A stretch of 64,000 nt of DNA. Origin: Halocynthiibacter styelae (GTDB lineage Bacteria > Pseudomonadota > Alphaproteobacteria > Rhodobacterales > Rhodobacteraceae). The stretch covers positions 106,753 to 170,752 of the forward strand of contig NZ_JADCKQ010000009.1 of assembly GCF_016123485.1 (NCBI RefSeq), given 5' to 3'. Position numbers and translations under genes: made by a program. Below the pieces are notes generated by a model. It saw only the letters and a list, made by a program, of their open reading frames with translations, was not told where the DNA came from and made no database searches. Below are positions 16,997-25,956 of this stretch, in pieces. How positions within the stretch are numbered: position 1 is the first letter of the stretch; the number at the start of each line of letters is the position of its first letter.

Positions 16997-17798
16997 TACC
17001 CGCGTCCACATCGATCCATTCCGCAACACCGCCTGCACATTCCGGGCGGAAGTAGATGATGGCACGGCCATCTGGGCCGCTCTCCACACCCTCGCGCCAG
17101 GGCGCAACCCCGTGCAGCATATGACGATGCATCAGATAGGCCTCACCCGGTTGCGCAGTGACTTCAACGCGTTCGCAAGTTTCGAATACTATTTTACGTG
17201 CAGCCTGATAGGCCGCCGTGACGTCCAGCTTGTCCATGTCTTCCGGGGCGATATTTTCCAGCAAAGGCAATAACGCGTCGCGCATGATCACATGGCTTCC
17301 TGGCCAGATCACCAGTGGGCTTGCCCCTTCAGGTGCATCATTCACCGGAATACCCAGCACCCAGGCATGGGGTTCCTCAATGCGGCGCGCACGGGTTTCA
17401 GGATCGGGCCGCAACCCATCCAGATGGGCCGCATCGCGGTTGCGACGATAGCCAAGCGCTGCCTCAGTCTCGCCTTTGCGCGGGCGTGGGTAGCCGGGCC
17501 AGACAACCGACACTTGCCCTTTATGCAAAGGCCGCGTCTGGTTGAGGTTCGCAATGAAATCCATCGCATCACAGCTCAGTGGGCCGGAATTATTCACAGC
17601 GCCCAATGCATCATTCTTCAGAGCATCCACACCAATGAACCAGGTGCCTTCGCAATCAAGCCAGGCTTTGCGCTCGGCCTCATCCTTTGATGCCGCCAGC
17701 GCCGCAGGGCTAGCGTGTTCCAGCCAGGTAAGTAAGCGTTCATCACGCGGGAATTTCACAAACCCGATACGCGTGAACTCTTCTCGCAGATTCACCAT
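16986..17798 (-). CDS. PhyH-like Fe(II)/2-oxoglutarate dioxygenase
   Basis: 270-residue protein with the phytanoyl-CoA hydroxylase-like layout: the metal pair AAHLDGL (His-x-Asp), the distal His in LMHRHMLHGVAPW and a following Arg in GRAIIYFRPE for 2-oxoglutarate. The substrate is unknown. Its ATG at 17798 overlaps the end of the TauE gene by 7 bases, and dusA precedes that, so the three lie in one operon dusA-tauE-phyH. The substrate may be sulfonate-like given the TauE neighbour, but that is only context. Confidence 0.75.
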   Translation of the reverse strand: MVNLREEFTRIGFVKFPRDERLLTWLEHASPAALAASKDEAERKAWLDCEGTWFIGVDALKNDALGAVNNSGPLSCDAMDFIANLNQTRPLHKGQVSVVWPGYPRPRKGETEAALGYRRNRDAAHLDGLRPDPETRARRIEEPHAWVLGIPVNDAPEGASPLVIWPGSHVIMRDALLPLLENIAPEDMDKLDVTAAYQAARKIVFETCERVEVTAQPGEAYLMHRHMLHGVAPWREGVESGPDGRAIIYFRPECAGGVAEWIDVDAGIMR

Positions 17799-18610
17799 CC
17801 CATGGCCTTTCGCAGCATATTCAACGCCACCAGCAACAGGAAAACACCAAACGCCCGCTTCAAAGGTTTCGGATCCATCGCATGGGCAAGCTTTACCCCG
17901 TAAGGCGTTGTTATCAAAGTCATTGCAATGATCAGGAAAAACGCCGGAACGTTCACCGCACCCAGGGTCCAGGGCGGGGTATCAACAGGATTTGAGATCA
18001 GAAAACCGATGACCGAAGGCACCGCAATAATCACGCCAAATCCCGCCGCCGTGGCAACGGCGCGGTGGATCGGCGTGTTATAGAGACTCATGACCGGCAC
18101 GCCAAATGACCCGCCACCAATGCCCATCAGAACCGACAGGAATCCGAGGATTGGTGACAAGATCATACGCAGGATACCTGTTGGCATGGCCTCCCCCAGG
18201 CGCCATTCCGAGCGCCCGAAAGCCATATACAAACCAACCACCATGGCGAGGATACCGAAGATGCCCTGCAAGGTGGAGGACCGCAAAGACGTTGCCAGCA
18301 TCACGCCGAAAACCGCGCCAACCACAATGCCCGGCAGCCAGGTTTTCAGGATCTCCCAGTCCACCGCGCCCTTTTTATTATGCGATGCGACCGAGCGCAG
18401 AGACGTCACGATGATCGTCGCCAGCGACGTCGCCAGACAGACCTGAAACAGGCTGTCACCACCGTATCCCAGGGCGCTGAACGCATAGAAAAACGCAGGC
18501 ACCAGAACAATGCCGCCCCCGACGCCCAACATGCCCGCAAGCGCCCCCGCAAAACCACCGATCACGATGAGAAGCGCCACCATGGGCAGGAGATCTGAAA
18601 GCTCGGGCAT
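17792..18610 (-). CDS. TauE/SafE family sulfite/sulfoacetate-type permease
   Basis: 272-residue inner-membrane protein with eight hydrophobic helices and the TauE/SafE repeats GGFAGALAGMLGVGGGIVLV near residue 18 and VLMGIGGGSFGVPVMSLYN in the second half. The family exports sulfite, sulfoacetate and related organosulfur anions; which substrate is used here is not known. ATG overlaps the dusA stop by one base. Confidence 0.88.
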   Translation of the reverse strand: MPELSDLLPMVALLIVIGGFAGALAGMLGVGGGIVLVPAFFYAFSALGYGGDSLFQVCLATSLATIIVTSLRSVASHNKKGAVDWEILKTWLPGIVVGAVFGVMLATSLRSSTLQGIFGILAMVVGLYMAFGRSEWRLGEAMPTGILRMILSPILGFLSVLMGIGGGSFGVPVMSLYNTPIHRAVATAAGFGVIIAVPSVIGFLISNPVDTPPWTLGAVNVPAFFLIIAMTLITTPYGVKLAHAMDPKPLKRAFGVFLLLVALNMLRKAMGW

Positions 18611-19638
18611 TATGTGGTCTCCGGTTCTGGCAGCTGTTCAAGCGCCGCGATCACAACATCCGTGCCCGCCCCGTCCTTATGCGCGTTTTCCGACAGATAG
18701 CGCCGCCACAGCCGCGCGCCGGGGCGCCCGGCAAACAGCCCCAGCATATGGCGCGTGATCTGGTTCAACTTGCCGCCTGTCGCCAGGTGGTTGTCGATAT
18801 AGGGCAGCATTTCATGCACGATCTGATCCGGCGTTTTCGCGGCGGTGTCGGCACCATAAATGCGTTGATCGGCCTCCAGCAGAATGTCAGATGGGTTGTG
18901 ATAGGCAGACCGTCCGATCATCACACCGTCAAGCCCGCGATCCAGCAAATCAACCGCTGTATCAAGATCCTGCACGCCACCGTTCAGGGAAATATGCAGA
19001 TCTGGAAAGGCCTGTTTCATTTCAAACACCAGATCATAATCCAGCGGCGGAATGTCCCGGTTTTCCTTGGGTGACAGCCCCTGCAGCCAGGCCATACGCG
19101 CATGTATGGTCGCTCGCGTGCAACCAGCAGCGCGGATCTTTTCAAGGAAATCCGGCAGAATATCACGCGGCACCTGATCATCCACGCCAATGCGACATTT
19201 CACGGTCACGGGCAGATCTATGGCCTCGCGCATTGCGGTCACACATTCCGCCACCAGTTCCGGCGATTTCATCAGAACCGCCCCAAAGGCCCCGCTTTGC
19301 ACGCGGTCTGACGGGCAACCGCAATTGAGGTTCACCTCATCATAACCATGATCGGCGCAAATCTTCGCCGCCTGGGCCAGTTCCACCGGATCAGAGCCGC
19401 CCAGCTGCACCGCAACCGGATGCTCTTCAGGCGAAAAATCCAGCAAATGCAATGCACCGCCACGCACCAAAGCAGGTGACGTCACCATTTCCGTAAACAA
19501 CAGTGTTTCGCGCGACATCAATCGGTGCATGTAACGGCAATGCCGATCAGTCCATTCCATCATCGGGGCAATGGATAGACGCGCAGCCCGCCGAACGTCG
19601 GAAAATCCTGATTTTTCTTGGTTTTTTGGATTCGCCAT
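18610..19638 (-). CDS. dusA: tRNA-dihydrouridine synthase A
   Basis: 342-residue FMN enzyme that reduces uridines in the tRNA D-loop. Signatures: SIAPMMEWTDRHCRYMHR near the N-terminus, NLNCGCPSDRVQSGAFGAVL with the catalytic Cys, VKCRIGVDD and SLNGGVQDLDTA. The start at 19638 (MANPKNQEK) has no strong ribosome site, but an earlier start would add residues that look random. The 5' part of dusA is a known target of integrative elements, and an integrase remnant lies 275 bases upstream. Confidence 0.95.
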   Translation of the reverse strand: MANPKNQEKSGFSDVRRAARLSIAPMMEWTDRHCRYMHRLMSRETLLFTEMVTSPALVRGGALHLLDFSPEEHPVAVQLGGSDPVELAQAAKICADHGYDEVNLNCGCPSDRVQSGAFGAVLMKSPELVAECVTAMREAIDLPVTVKCRIGVDDQVPRDILPDFLEKIRAAGCTRATIHARMAWLQGLSPKENRDIPPLDYDLVFEMKQAFPDLHISLNGGVQDLDTAVDLLDRGLDGVMIGRSAYHNPSDILLEADQRIYGADTAAKTPDQIVHEMLPYIDNHLATGGKLNQITRHMLGLFAGRPGARLWRRYLSENAHKDGAGTDVVIAALEQLPEPETT

Positions 19639-19912
19639 TTTGTGCGTTTTCCCCGTTTTGGCCCGATTTAGCCCCGTTTTTAAGTGCAGTGCTACAGAAT
19701 GTAGCACCGACGGCGCCGTGTAGCACTTTTTTCCGCCTGAGTTCCAGCACTCCAATTCACGCGCTGCCGGGCAACCACCCCATCCCATCGATTGTCCCCC
19801 ATTCGGCCCGATCGCCCCCGGTTTGGGTGTCAAACCCAATCAAACCTGCTTCCGAAAAAACCGAACGATCAGATGTTCCGGCTATGGAAAACCCGTACTG
19901 AAAGGAGCTCCC

Positions 19913-20310
19913 ATGGGAACTATCACAGAACGCCTCAAGACCAATAGCAAGTCAAGCTTCACCGCCCAGATCCGCAAGAAGAAAAATGGCAAGGTCATCC
20001 TCAATTTGGTCGAGACATTCACCTCCAAACAGGCCGCGGAAAATTGATTAAAGCGTCGTGAAAAAGCGTTAAAGCGGCCAGGTGGTTTGGAAAGCGCAAT
20101 GAATGCAAAGGTACGTAAAAGCGTTTCTGATTGCATTAGCGACTATATCGATGCCTCCCCTGAAGGTTTCGGCAAATCCAAGTCCCAAATGCTGAGCTAT
20201 TTTCAGAGGTTGGATTTTGGCGCATCGTCCATTGAAAATCTTATGGCACGGGATTTCGTAAAGATCGCCAGGGAACGTCTGGCAGGGGTTCAAGCCGCCC
20301 TTCTGACTCG
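19913..20310 (+). pseudogene. Decayed tyrosine-type integrase (N-terminal part)
   Basis: An ATG at 19913 with AAAGGAG upstream opens MGTITERLKTNSKSSFTAQI, then KTFTSKQAAEN-like text typical of the N-terminal arm-binding region of phage/ICE integrases. The frame meets TGA at 20045 where the family has Trp (AEN-W-LKRREKAL), then continues open in the same frame through LKRREKALKRPGG, a core-binding helix stretch (SKSQMLSYFQRLDFGASSIE) and ends losing similarity near 20310. The catalytic domain is absent. So the gene carries one nonsense change and a 3' deletion. Confidence 0.75.
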
Positions 20311-20352
20311 AAAATGGACACTCCCGCACACGACACCTCCCCCCCCCCGTAA

Positions 20353-20565
20353 ACCGCAAACGGTCAACGGATACTCGCTGCACGTCTGTCAGGTCAGACG
20401 GATGGGCCTTTGCCCGAAGCCCTGCGGATCTTTGCGCTTTTTGCAGCCTTCGGAGTTACCGGGGTGACCCATGCTCTGGCAGATGGCACACTGAACAGCA
20501 CTCCAGAAGACATCTCCGACGCGCTTTCGGACTTTGTTTACAAAGGCATGCAGGCGGTCAACTGA
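20353..20565 (+). pseudogene. Orphan C-terminal fragment, TetR-regulator-like
   Basis: An open frame of 70 residues without a start reads ILAARLSGQTDGPLPEALRI followed by FALFAAFGVTGVTHALADGT and ends GMQAVN. The helical, Ala-rich character resembles the end of a TetR-type regulator, but the DNA-binding part is missing. It abuts the integrase remnant and is best seen as debris of an older insertion or deletion. Could also be chance coding of unrelated origin. Confidence 0.35.
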
Positions 20566-20589
20566 CGGCCGCACCGTCGCGGCCCCGGA

Positions 20590-21009
20590 TCACCCCATGC
20601 GTTTTTGCAAAGCTTTTGCTGCAAAAATCCCGCCCATCAGAGCGATCATAAACAAAAGAACATCCGCATTTCCCGTACCAATCACCGGGATCGCGGCACC
20701 AGGGCAAAACCCTGTGATCCCCCAGCCAATGCCAAAGATCGCCGAGCCGCCCAGCAGGCGTTTATTAATCTGACGGTTCTGCGGCACATGAAACACATTG
20801 TCCATCACAGGGGCCGCGCGGCGGAAAACAAGGCGGTAGCCAATCCCGGCCACCAGAAGCGCCCCGCCCATAACAAAGGCAAGGCTTGGATCCCAGGCGC
20901 CCGCGACATCAAAGAAATTCATAACTTTCGCCGGGTTCGCCATACCGGAAATGGAAATGCCGGCACCAAAGATCAGGCCTGTCAGAAAAATCGGAAGCAG
21001 TTTCATCAT
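20590..21009 (-). CDS. YeeE/YedE-type transporter half, second gene
   Basis: 139-residue membrane protein with four hydrophobic helices and the motif GIGWGITGFCPGAAIP, whose Cys is conserved in the YeeE/YedE sulfur-transport family. It follows the other half by 8 bases; the two halves together correspond to one full-length YeeE. The ATG at 21009 has AGGGG 5 bases upstream (a second ATG follows directly). Confidence 0.88.
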   Translation of the reverse strand: MMKLLPIFLTGLIFGAGISISGMANPAKVMNFFDVAGAWDPSLAFVMGGALLVAGIGYRLVFRRAAPVMDNVFHVPQNRQINKRLLGGSAIFGIGWGITGFCPGAAIPVIGTGNADVLLFMIALMGGIFAAKALQKRMG

Positions 21010-21017
21010 ATTTCCCC

Positions 21018-21443
21018 TTACAGGCCAAAGATATGGCGCATGACGTAAAGCGTCAGGGCGCAGGTCAGCATAAATGTCAGTGTCGCCGCAATGGAACGTG
21101 GCGACAGGCGGGCCATACCGCAGACACCATGACCAGAGGTACAGCCAGACCCAAGGGTCACGCCGATGCCAACGATGAAACCGCCAATCAGGATCATCGG
21201 TTTGCTGACAGGCACCTGAATGTCAGGCCAGCTTCCGGTCACAAGCAAAACCAGCACAGGGCCACAAATCATTCCGGCCAGCAGTGCGACACGCCACCAG
21301 CGGTCTTGCCCGCCGAAAATCGCGCCAGAGATAATCCCCGTGGCCCCCAGAATCCGCCCGTTCAACGCCATCAGAAACACCGACGCCAGCCCGATCAAAA
21401 GCCCCCCACCCAGCGATTGCCAGGGCGTAAAAACTGTTTCCAT
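21018..21443 (-). CDS. YeeE/YedE-type transporter half, first gene
   Basis: 141-residue membrane protein of the YeeE/YedE family (thiosulfate or related sulfur-compound uptake). The conserved cysteines are in LGSGCTSGHGVCGMARLSPR. The start at 21443 has AGGAGAG upstream; a longer frame is possible but less well supported. No regulator or sulfur dioxygenase gene, which often accompanies this pair, is adjacent. Confidence 0.88.
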   Translation of the reverse strand: METVFTPWQSLGGGLLIGLASVFLMALNGRILGATGIISGAIFGGQDRWWRVALLAGMICGPVLVLLVTGSWPDIQVPVSKPMILIGGFIVGIGVTLGSGCTSGHGVCGMARLSPRSIAATLTFMLTCALTLYVMRHIFGL

Positions 21444-21801
21444 GAAATCTCTCCTGATCTGTTGTTGCCGAAGTGGCATTGCGGACATCTTGTTTCAAGC
21501 GAACCCTGACATCCCCCATCCGAAACGCTGCGTCAGTGTATCTTTCGCGTTTTATTGGCGTTCCGGGGTTTATGCGCACAATTTTGCCTGCCCTCTTATA
21601 CGAAGTATGGTTCAGGACCAGGGGGCAGAGATCGCATGTCCGCCCCGGGATATGCAGCACTTGAGTCAGATGCGCGCAATCACGTTGCAAAGTAGCGACA
21701 AGGGTGTCTCAATTAACTCTTTGTTTGCAAAAACTAAACTTATTCAACACTCTCATCATCTGGTATCCTGAAAGCACCCTCAAGAGAAGGAAGAACAAAA
21801 G
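21444..21801. other. Intergenic stretch with no clear gene
   Basis: 358 bases, AT-richer toward the right. Short open frames on both strands lack ribosome sites. The last 80 bases probably hold the promoter of the small gene at 21802. Confidence 0.4.
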
Positions 21802-22005
21802 ATGTATAAGGTTTTCATTGTGTTGCTCTGTATTGGCCTGGTCGAAACCTGCATTGTTCTCCAGGCAACGTCACCGAACACCACAGACCAGATATCTGTC
21901 AGCAAAAAGCACCTGGATGCGACCGTGTTCTCACCCCTTATTAAGAAACCAGAGACAATCCGAAGCACCACACTCGCAAAAGCCACCAGCAGCCCGCCGT
22001 CATAA
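21802..22005 (+). CDS. Small predicted membrane or secreted protein
   Basis: 67 residues starting MYKVFIVLLCIGLVETCIVL, a hydrophobic N-terminus, then a polar tail. The site GAAGGAAGAAC stands about 7 bases before the ATG, which supports translation. No family is recognised, and chance cannot be excluded at this length. Confidence 0.35.
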   Translation: MYKVFIVLLCIGLVETCIVLQATSPNTTDQISVSKKHLDATVFSPLIKKPETIRSTTLAKATSSPPS

Positions 22006-22088
22006 TCCTGCAAAGTCGAAGCACGCAAGCTATACCCGAGAGAGGTGGTCCTGGATTTCCGACCAGTTTGCAGCCTTGTTAAGTCGGA

Positions 22089-22316
22089 TCAGGGTTCCAT
22101 TTCAGGCTGCTGGTTTACACAGTCTTGAAACCAGTTGAATCCAACACGGTGTCCGTCGCTGCCATTTATGTCGTCGATACCGATCCCCTGGGTTACGATA
22201 ATGAGCCAATCAGGTTGGCGGGTTTCAATATGGTCTTTCCCAACCACGCGCCAGCGGCGGCGATCGAGCACCAATTCCGAACCCTGTAGGACTTTAAATA
22301 GAGGGTGTTTCGCCAT
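22089..22316 (-). pseudogene. N-terminal fragment of a TniA/TnsB-like transposase
   Basis: The ATG at 22316 overlaps the stop of the TnsA-like gene (TGATG). About 75 residues follow, including FKVLQGSELVLDRRRWRVVG, which fits the N-terminal region of TniA-type transposases from the same bacterial group, then the frame stops. The integrase core and C-terminal domain are missing here; a C-terminal piece of a TniA lies at 38470-39070. The identification is by pattern and position. Confidence 0.4.
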
Positions 22317-23047
22317 CAGCCGATCCAGATCCTGGAGTGACGACAGATGACCCCATTCCAATTCGCTTTCAGATAGCCCTGTCCTATAAGCCGGAAAATC
22401 GCCTGAAACGTCTGAGCAGACGAAAGATGACATTTTGCGATTAAGTCACTCATGAGCCAAAAATTGGTGTTTCTGGCGCACTCCAGAACCTGTGCATCAA
22501 TATCAGGATCCGGTGTATTTAAAGAATTCCAGATGCGCAGAAGATTGTCGCGATATCTTTTCGTGTACTGATCGCCGTTCACGACGAATTTGTCGTCGGC
22601 AAATGACTTGGGTGTCGCTGCAAAAATGGCCCTGATTTCATCTTGTGTTTCCGGTCGCGCAAGGCTTTGCCCATGCCGGACATATACCGCCCTGCGGAAT
22701 CCATCCCGAAATGTGATCCGCAGATCGAAACTGTGTGAACGCGATTTCCCATTCACACCGCGGTAAGAAACCGGCGGAAGTTGCACCTCCAGGCCATATA
22801 ATTCTGGCGACAACAGCGCTTCCAGCGCAACGGCCATTTCCCGTGCGCCATCGAAGTGATAGATCTTGCGTTGCCCCTTTGTTGCAGGCCTGGCAATGGC
22901 CATCGAGATCCGATGTGCTGTATTGCTGCGGGTCAGCGGATTGCGAAATCCGTCATATGGCAAAACGCCGTGAACCGGATCAACAACCAACGCAGGTTGT
23001 TTTTTCGTCTTGCCGAGTGATGTATCCCATTCAAGTGGAAGTGACAT
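22316..23047 (-). CDS. TnsA-like transposon endonuclease subunit
   Basis: 243-residue protein, start at 23047 after GGAGAAG. The layout matches TnsA-like nucleases: a Glu in DGAREMAVALEALL, a Q/S segment (GLEVQLPPV), the metal Asp in SHSFDLRITFRDGFRRAVYV, then SLARPETQDEIRAIF, and a C-terminal winged-helix-like stretch (SAQTFQAIFRLIGQGYLKAN). The usual catalytic Lys after the Asp appears as Arg-His (VRHGQS), so activity is uncertain. TnsA cleaves the 5' ends of a Tn7-like element next to its TniA/TnsB. It is coupled to the tniA fragment downstream, which supports the call. Confidence 0.5.
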   Translation of the reverse strand: MSLPLEWDTSLGKTKKQPALVVDPVHGVLPYDGFRNPLTRSNTAHRISMAIARPATKGQRKIYHFDGAREMAVALEALLSPELYGLEVQLPPVSYRGVNGKSRSHSFDLRITFRDGFRRAVYVRHGQSLARPETQDEIRAIFAATPKSFADDKFVVNGDQYTKRYRDNLLRIWNSLNTPDPDIDAQVLECARNTNFWLMSDLIAKCHLSSAQTFQAIFRLIGQGYLKANWNGVICRHSRIWIG

Positions 23048-23463
23048 GTCTTCTCCAATCTCATGCGCAAGTGCGGATGAGTTAATTTCTGATTTAAGGG
23101 GGCCGGTAATTAGAGCACCGACGCCCACCAATTTTTGAACGTTTCACTTATTTCTCAACAACCGGGCCTGCGCATCTTTGTCGCAAAAACGAAAACCCAT
23201 CTGCACTGGAAAACAGCGTTTCGAAGCCCGCGCCGAAGAGAAATACCCCAAGCAGATTCGAGTCAATTACTGTTTTTTATCAAAGTATTGCGAGAATTTT
23301 TCTCTTCTCAATATTCACATTTGGCCACCTATCCTTGTCTCCTTCTAAATCCCCGCCGCTGTTGAAGCTGGTGGGCTGTGTCTTCTGAAGGGGAGTTAGG
23401 ACTCGGAAATCGACAAAGGAAGAGGTAGCACCCGATAAAATGTGAATAGATTGTCTAGTTTAC
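23048..23463. other. AT-rich intergenic stretch with an inverted repeat
   Basis: 416 bases with no supported gene. It contains an 11-base inverted repeat, TATTCACATTT at 23312-23322 and AAATGTGAATA at 23438-23448. The CACATT word recurs near the other transposon fragments. Confidence 0.45.
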
Positions 23464-24057
23464 TCAATGATACTTGAAAATTGTGCCAATGGAACGCGAG
23501 CGCCGTATCTCGACTTCATCGTTCAACCACTGCAAATACACGGCCGTGTCTCGGTCCACATCCGGTGGGATTTCAATTTCCTGCGTGCAGATACATTGTC
23601 CTAAAATGCCCCCTTGCAGGCGCGACAAGTCTTCAACGAGATATTTTCGCAAACGAAATGCCGTTGCGTAAGCAATGGAATACCGATCTTTAAGTTCATG
23701 CCCCGTGGGTCTGCTGAACTTTAACCGGGCGGCCTCTATTTCAATGAATTCTTCGGCCAGCTGGAAATAGACCAACAGATCCAGACGTCGGCGGTGGAGA
23801 AGAGTTCCGGATGTCATTGAAAACTGGGTCAGGCAGATGCGGCAATGATAGATTTTACGGGCCTCGTGATACCCAAAGTTACTTTGCTCGCACTTCGGAC
23901 AAAACGGGCCGTCTGGCCATCGAATTTTCTTCAGTCGGTCTTCGCATTCCAGTTCGTCTGAAAAGCGCTCAACGACCCCGCCTTCCGGCAAACGGAGGTA
24001 TAACTCCATCCAGTGCATTTGGAGTAACTGTGCCTCAGAGAGCGGTTCTTCGTTCAT
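23464..24057 (-). CDS. Zinc-ribbon protein of IS1595-transposase N-terminal type, no catalytic domain
   Basis: 197 residues. The first half carries a zinc ribbon: DGPFCPKCEQSNFGYHEARK then YHCRICLTQFSMTSGTLLH, the pattern that opens IS1595/ISXO2 transposases (Cys-x2-Cys, Cys-x2-Cys, FS-x-TSGT). The DDE domain that should follow is absent; instead there is a helical region and an acidic tail (EIEIPPDVDRDT). The frame is intact, so this may be a stand-alone DNA-binding protein, not a broken transposase. It is co-directional with the TnsA-like gene, 416 bases upstream of it. Confidence 0.6.
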   Translation of the reverse strand: MNEEPLSEAQLLQMHWMELYLRLPEGGVVERFSDELECEDRLKKIRWPDGPFCPKCEQSNFGYHEARKIYHCRICLTQFSMTSGTLLHRRRLDLLVYFQLAEEFIEIEAARLKFSRPTGHELKDRYSIAYATAFRLRKYLVEDLSRLQGGILGQCICTQEIEIPPDVDRDTAVYLQWLNDEVEIRRSRSIGTIFKYH

Positions 24058-24279
24058 GCGGACACGGATAAAAGAAGGCCGGGCAAAACAAAAGGGGCTG
24101 GTTGTTATAGATGAGGATTATTGGCGATTTCTGAGGTGAACAGCGCGCGGGCTGGGCCGAAATCATGCATACAGGGATATGCAGGGAAAATAGCCCTTAC
24201 AATGCAGTGCCACATTGATTTAAATGTGCCGGTCCACCTATGATCTCAAAACTAAACTCAGCCATTTGGGATACGTTCA

Positions 24280-24996
24280 ATGCCCGTCTTCAAAACGCTC
24301 TCGGATGATGACCCACTTCTTTTAACCTCCCCACTGATACGATCTGTGTTGAAAACCGCTCAATATATAGAGGAAAATGGTGGCATTGGACTGACCCCCT
24401 CTGGGGCATTCAATCGTAAGTTTGTACTTTGGGCTGCAGGCGAATTTAACTGGCCCGGGTACTCTGAAGAAGAGTTGTTTCGCGTGAATAAAGTGTTGAA
24501 CGAGTGGGACTTCCCCCCTGTTGGTGACATCCATGAGCTGCTTCTGGGATTAAAGCTCGCAAGACGTTACAAGGGAAAACTCTTACTCTCAAAAGCTGGA
24601 AAAAGTTTAACCGCGGCACCCGGAGCTCTGTTCACAGAATTAGTGCCTGCCTTCCTTTTCAGCGTTGACCACGGGGCACATCTAAGACGTGACAGTCACC
24701 TGTTGGGTAACTGGGATATTTTCCTCAATGTCATCAATGTGGAAGCGGATCATGGCGCAACAAGGTCTGCCCTGCGAGAAACATTGTACGGAGCACATGA
24801 TGCTTCCGGATCCATACATGATTCAATTTCCTCGGACCTGTACGTCACCGTTTTGCGACCACTATGTTGGGCCGGATTATTGAAGGAAGATGATGGCAAC
24901 TCTCGTTTTGACGAAGCATTCACAAAAACCGAATTGTGGCGACGGACGTTACGGCTGAATACAGATCGAGATTTGAAGTTTCGAGTGATACATTGA
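24280..24996 (+). CDS. Conserved-looking protein, function unknown
   Basis: 238 residues starting MPVFKTLSDDDPLLLTSPLI, then ENGGIGLTPSGAFNRKFVLW and EFNWPGYSEEELFRVNKVLN. The sequence suggests winged-helix elements (GLTPSGAFNRKF, LLLSKAGKSLTAAPG read like two wHTH beta-wing regions) and is a type I have the impression is widespread in alphaproteobacteria without known role. No catalytic motif. It is the first gene on the plus strand of the accessory patch. Confidence 0.65.
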   Translation: MPVFKTLSDDDPLLLTSPLIRSVLKTAQYIEENGGIGLTPSGAFNRKFVLWAAGEFNWPGYSEEELFRVNKVLNEWDFPPVGDIHELLLGLKLARRYKGKLLLSKAGKSLTAAPGALFTELVPAFLFSVDHGAHLRRDSHLLGNWDIFLNVINVEADHGATRSALRETLYGAHDASGSIHDSISSDLYVTVLRPLCWAGLLKEDDGNSRFDEAFTKTELWRRTLRLNTDRDLKFRVIH

Positions 24997-25069
24997 GCTC
25001 AGTGTTAAGCTAACCGTCTACAATAATCCTCACAAATCCACCCAGGTCACTCCCGTTGCCCGGCAACAC

Positions 25070-25891
25070 ATGTTCACATGTGGGAAAGGAAACGCATCCA
25101 ACGATTGTGCAACGTTTTTATTGAGCTATATTTATCAGATGCATCACAACATCGTAACGCGCAAACAATTTGTATCGCTTGCTGCAGACAAGGTACTGCT
25201 ACCAGCGACGCATATTCCAACAATCAAATCACCTTGGCGCCTTGAGGACGGTCGAAACCTTGTCAGGGAGCTCAACGAAAAGGTACACCAAACTGCCACG
25301 GGTCATGGGCCATGGGAGAGCATTCAAAATGCGAAAGTAAGGACGAAACTATCCGTTGGGTTTATCATCAGCGCCATTCGGGATGGGCATTTACAAATCT
25401 CCAAATTTGAGGGGTTAGACGGATATAGAAGCTTTTGTGTTTCGAAAGCTGAAATGGATAAACTTGCAGCGAAAATCATTCAAGAGGCCGGGCCTGACGT
25501 TCAGTCCTCGGATAGAGCTGTCTGCACAGCAGCAGCGTTCGGACGTTCCGTCGGCATGAGAGAAAACGAAGCGTTCTTACGACTAGTGCGCGGAGGCCAT
25601 ACACCCGCAAGTCAAATAACGACATCGAAAGCCGGGCAGCAGCGGTTCTACCTGACACAAGATGATATTGCAGCGTTTCATGAACGGTTTGTAACACAAA
25701 ACACGTTGGCAACCAAATATAGCACCTTTTGGAGAACCATAATCAGCCAGCTAAAAAGTGAAGGTATTGCCCCATTTACATTCAAAGGTGAGGAATATGG
25801 GCACCTGTATTTACGTGCCCACGCTGAAGAATTTTTGCAGACGAAATATGCCCAAACGAAGTTAAGCGATCATAAAGTTCACAATCATTAG
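25070..25891 (+). CDS. Protein with a C-terminal module shared with 62581-63129, function unknown
   Basis: 273 residues; the start is uncertain because no ribosome site is clear at 25070 and a second Met occurs at residue 24 (MHHNIVTRKQFVSL). From about residue 95 the text KLSVGFIISAIRDGHLQISK, GYRSFCVSKAEMDKLA, AAAFGRSVGMRENEAFLRLV and DDIAAFHERF looks like two or three helix-turn-helix units in a row. The same order is found in the frame at 62581-63129. Such modules sit at the C-terminus of larger mobile-element proteins, so this may be a truncated TniQ-like or integrase-like gene, but this is not proven. Confidence 0.55.
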   Translation: MFTCGKGNASNDCATFLLSYIYQMHHNIVTRKQFVSLAADKVLLPATHIPTIKSPWRLEDGRNLVRELNEKVHQTATGHGPWESIQNAKVRTKLSVGFIISAIRDGHLQISKFEGLDGYRSFCVSKAEMDKLAAKIIQEAGPDVQSSDRAVCTAAAFGRSVGMRENEAFLRLVRGGHTPASQITTSKAGQQRFYLTQDDIAAFHERFVTQNTLATKYSTFWRTIISQLKSEGIAPFTFKGEEYGHLYLRAHAEEFLQTKYAQTKLSDHKVHNH

Positions 25892-25956
25892 CATACCTAA
25901 CAACAGTTTCAGGTTTTTCCGTATTTTAACACGGGTAACAGTCTAGGGCTGGCTCT

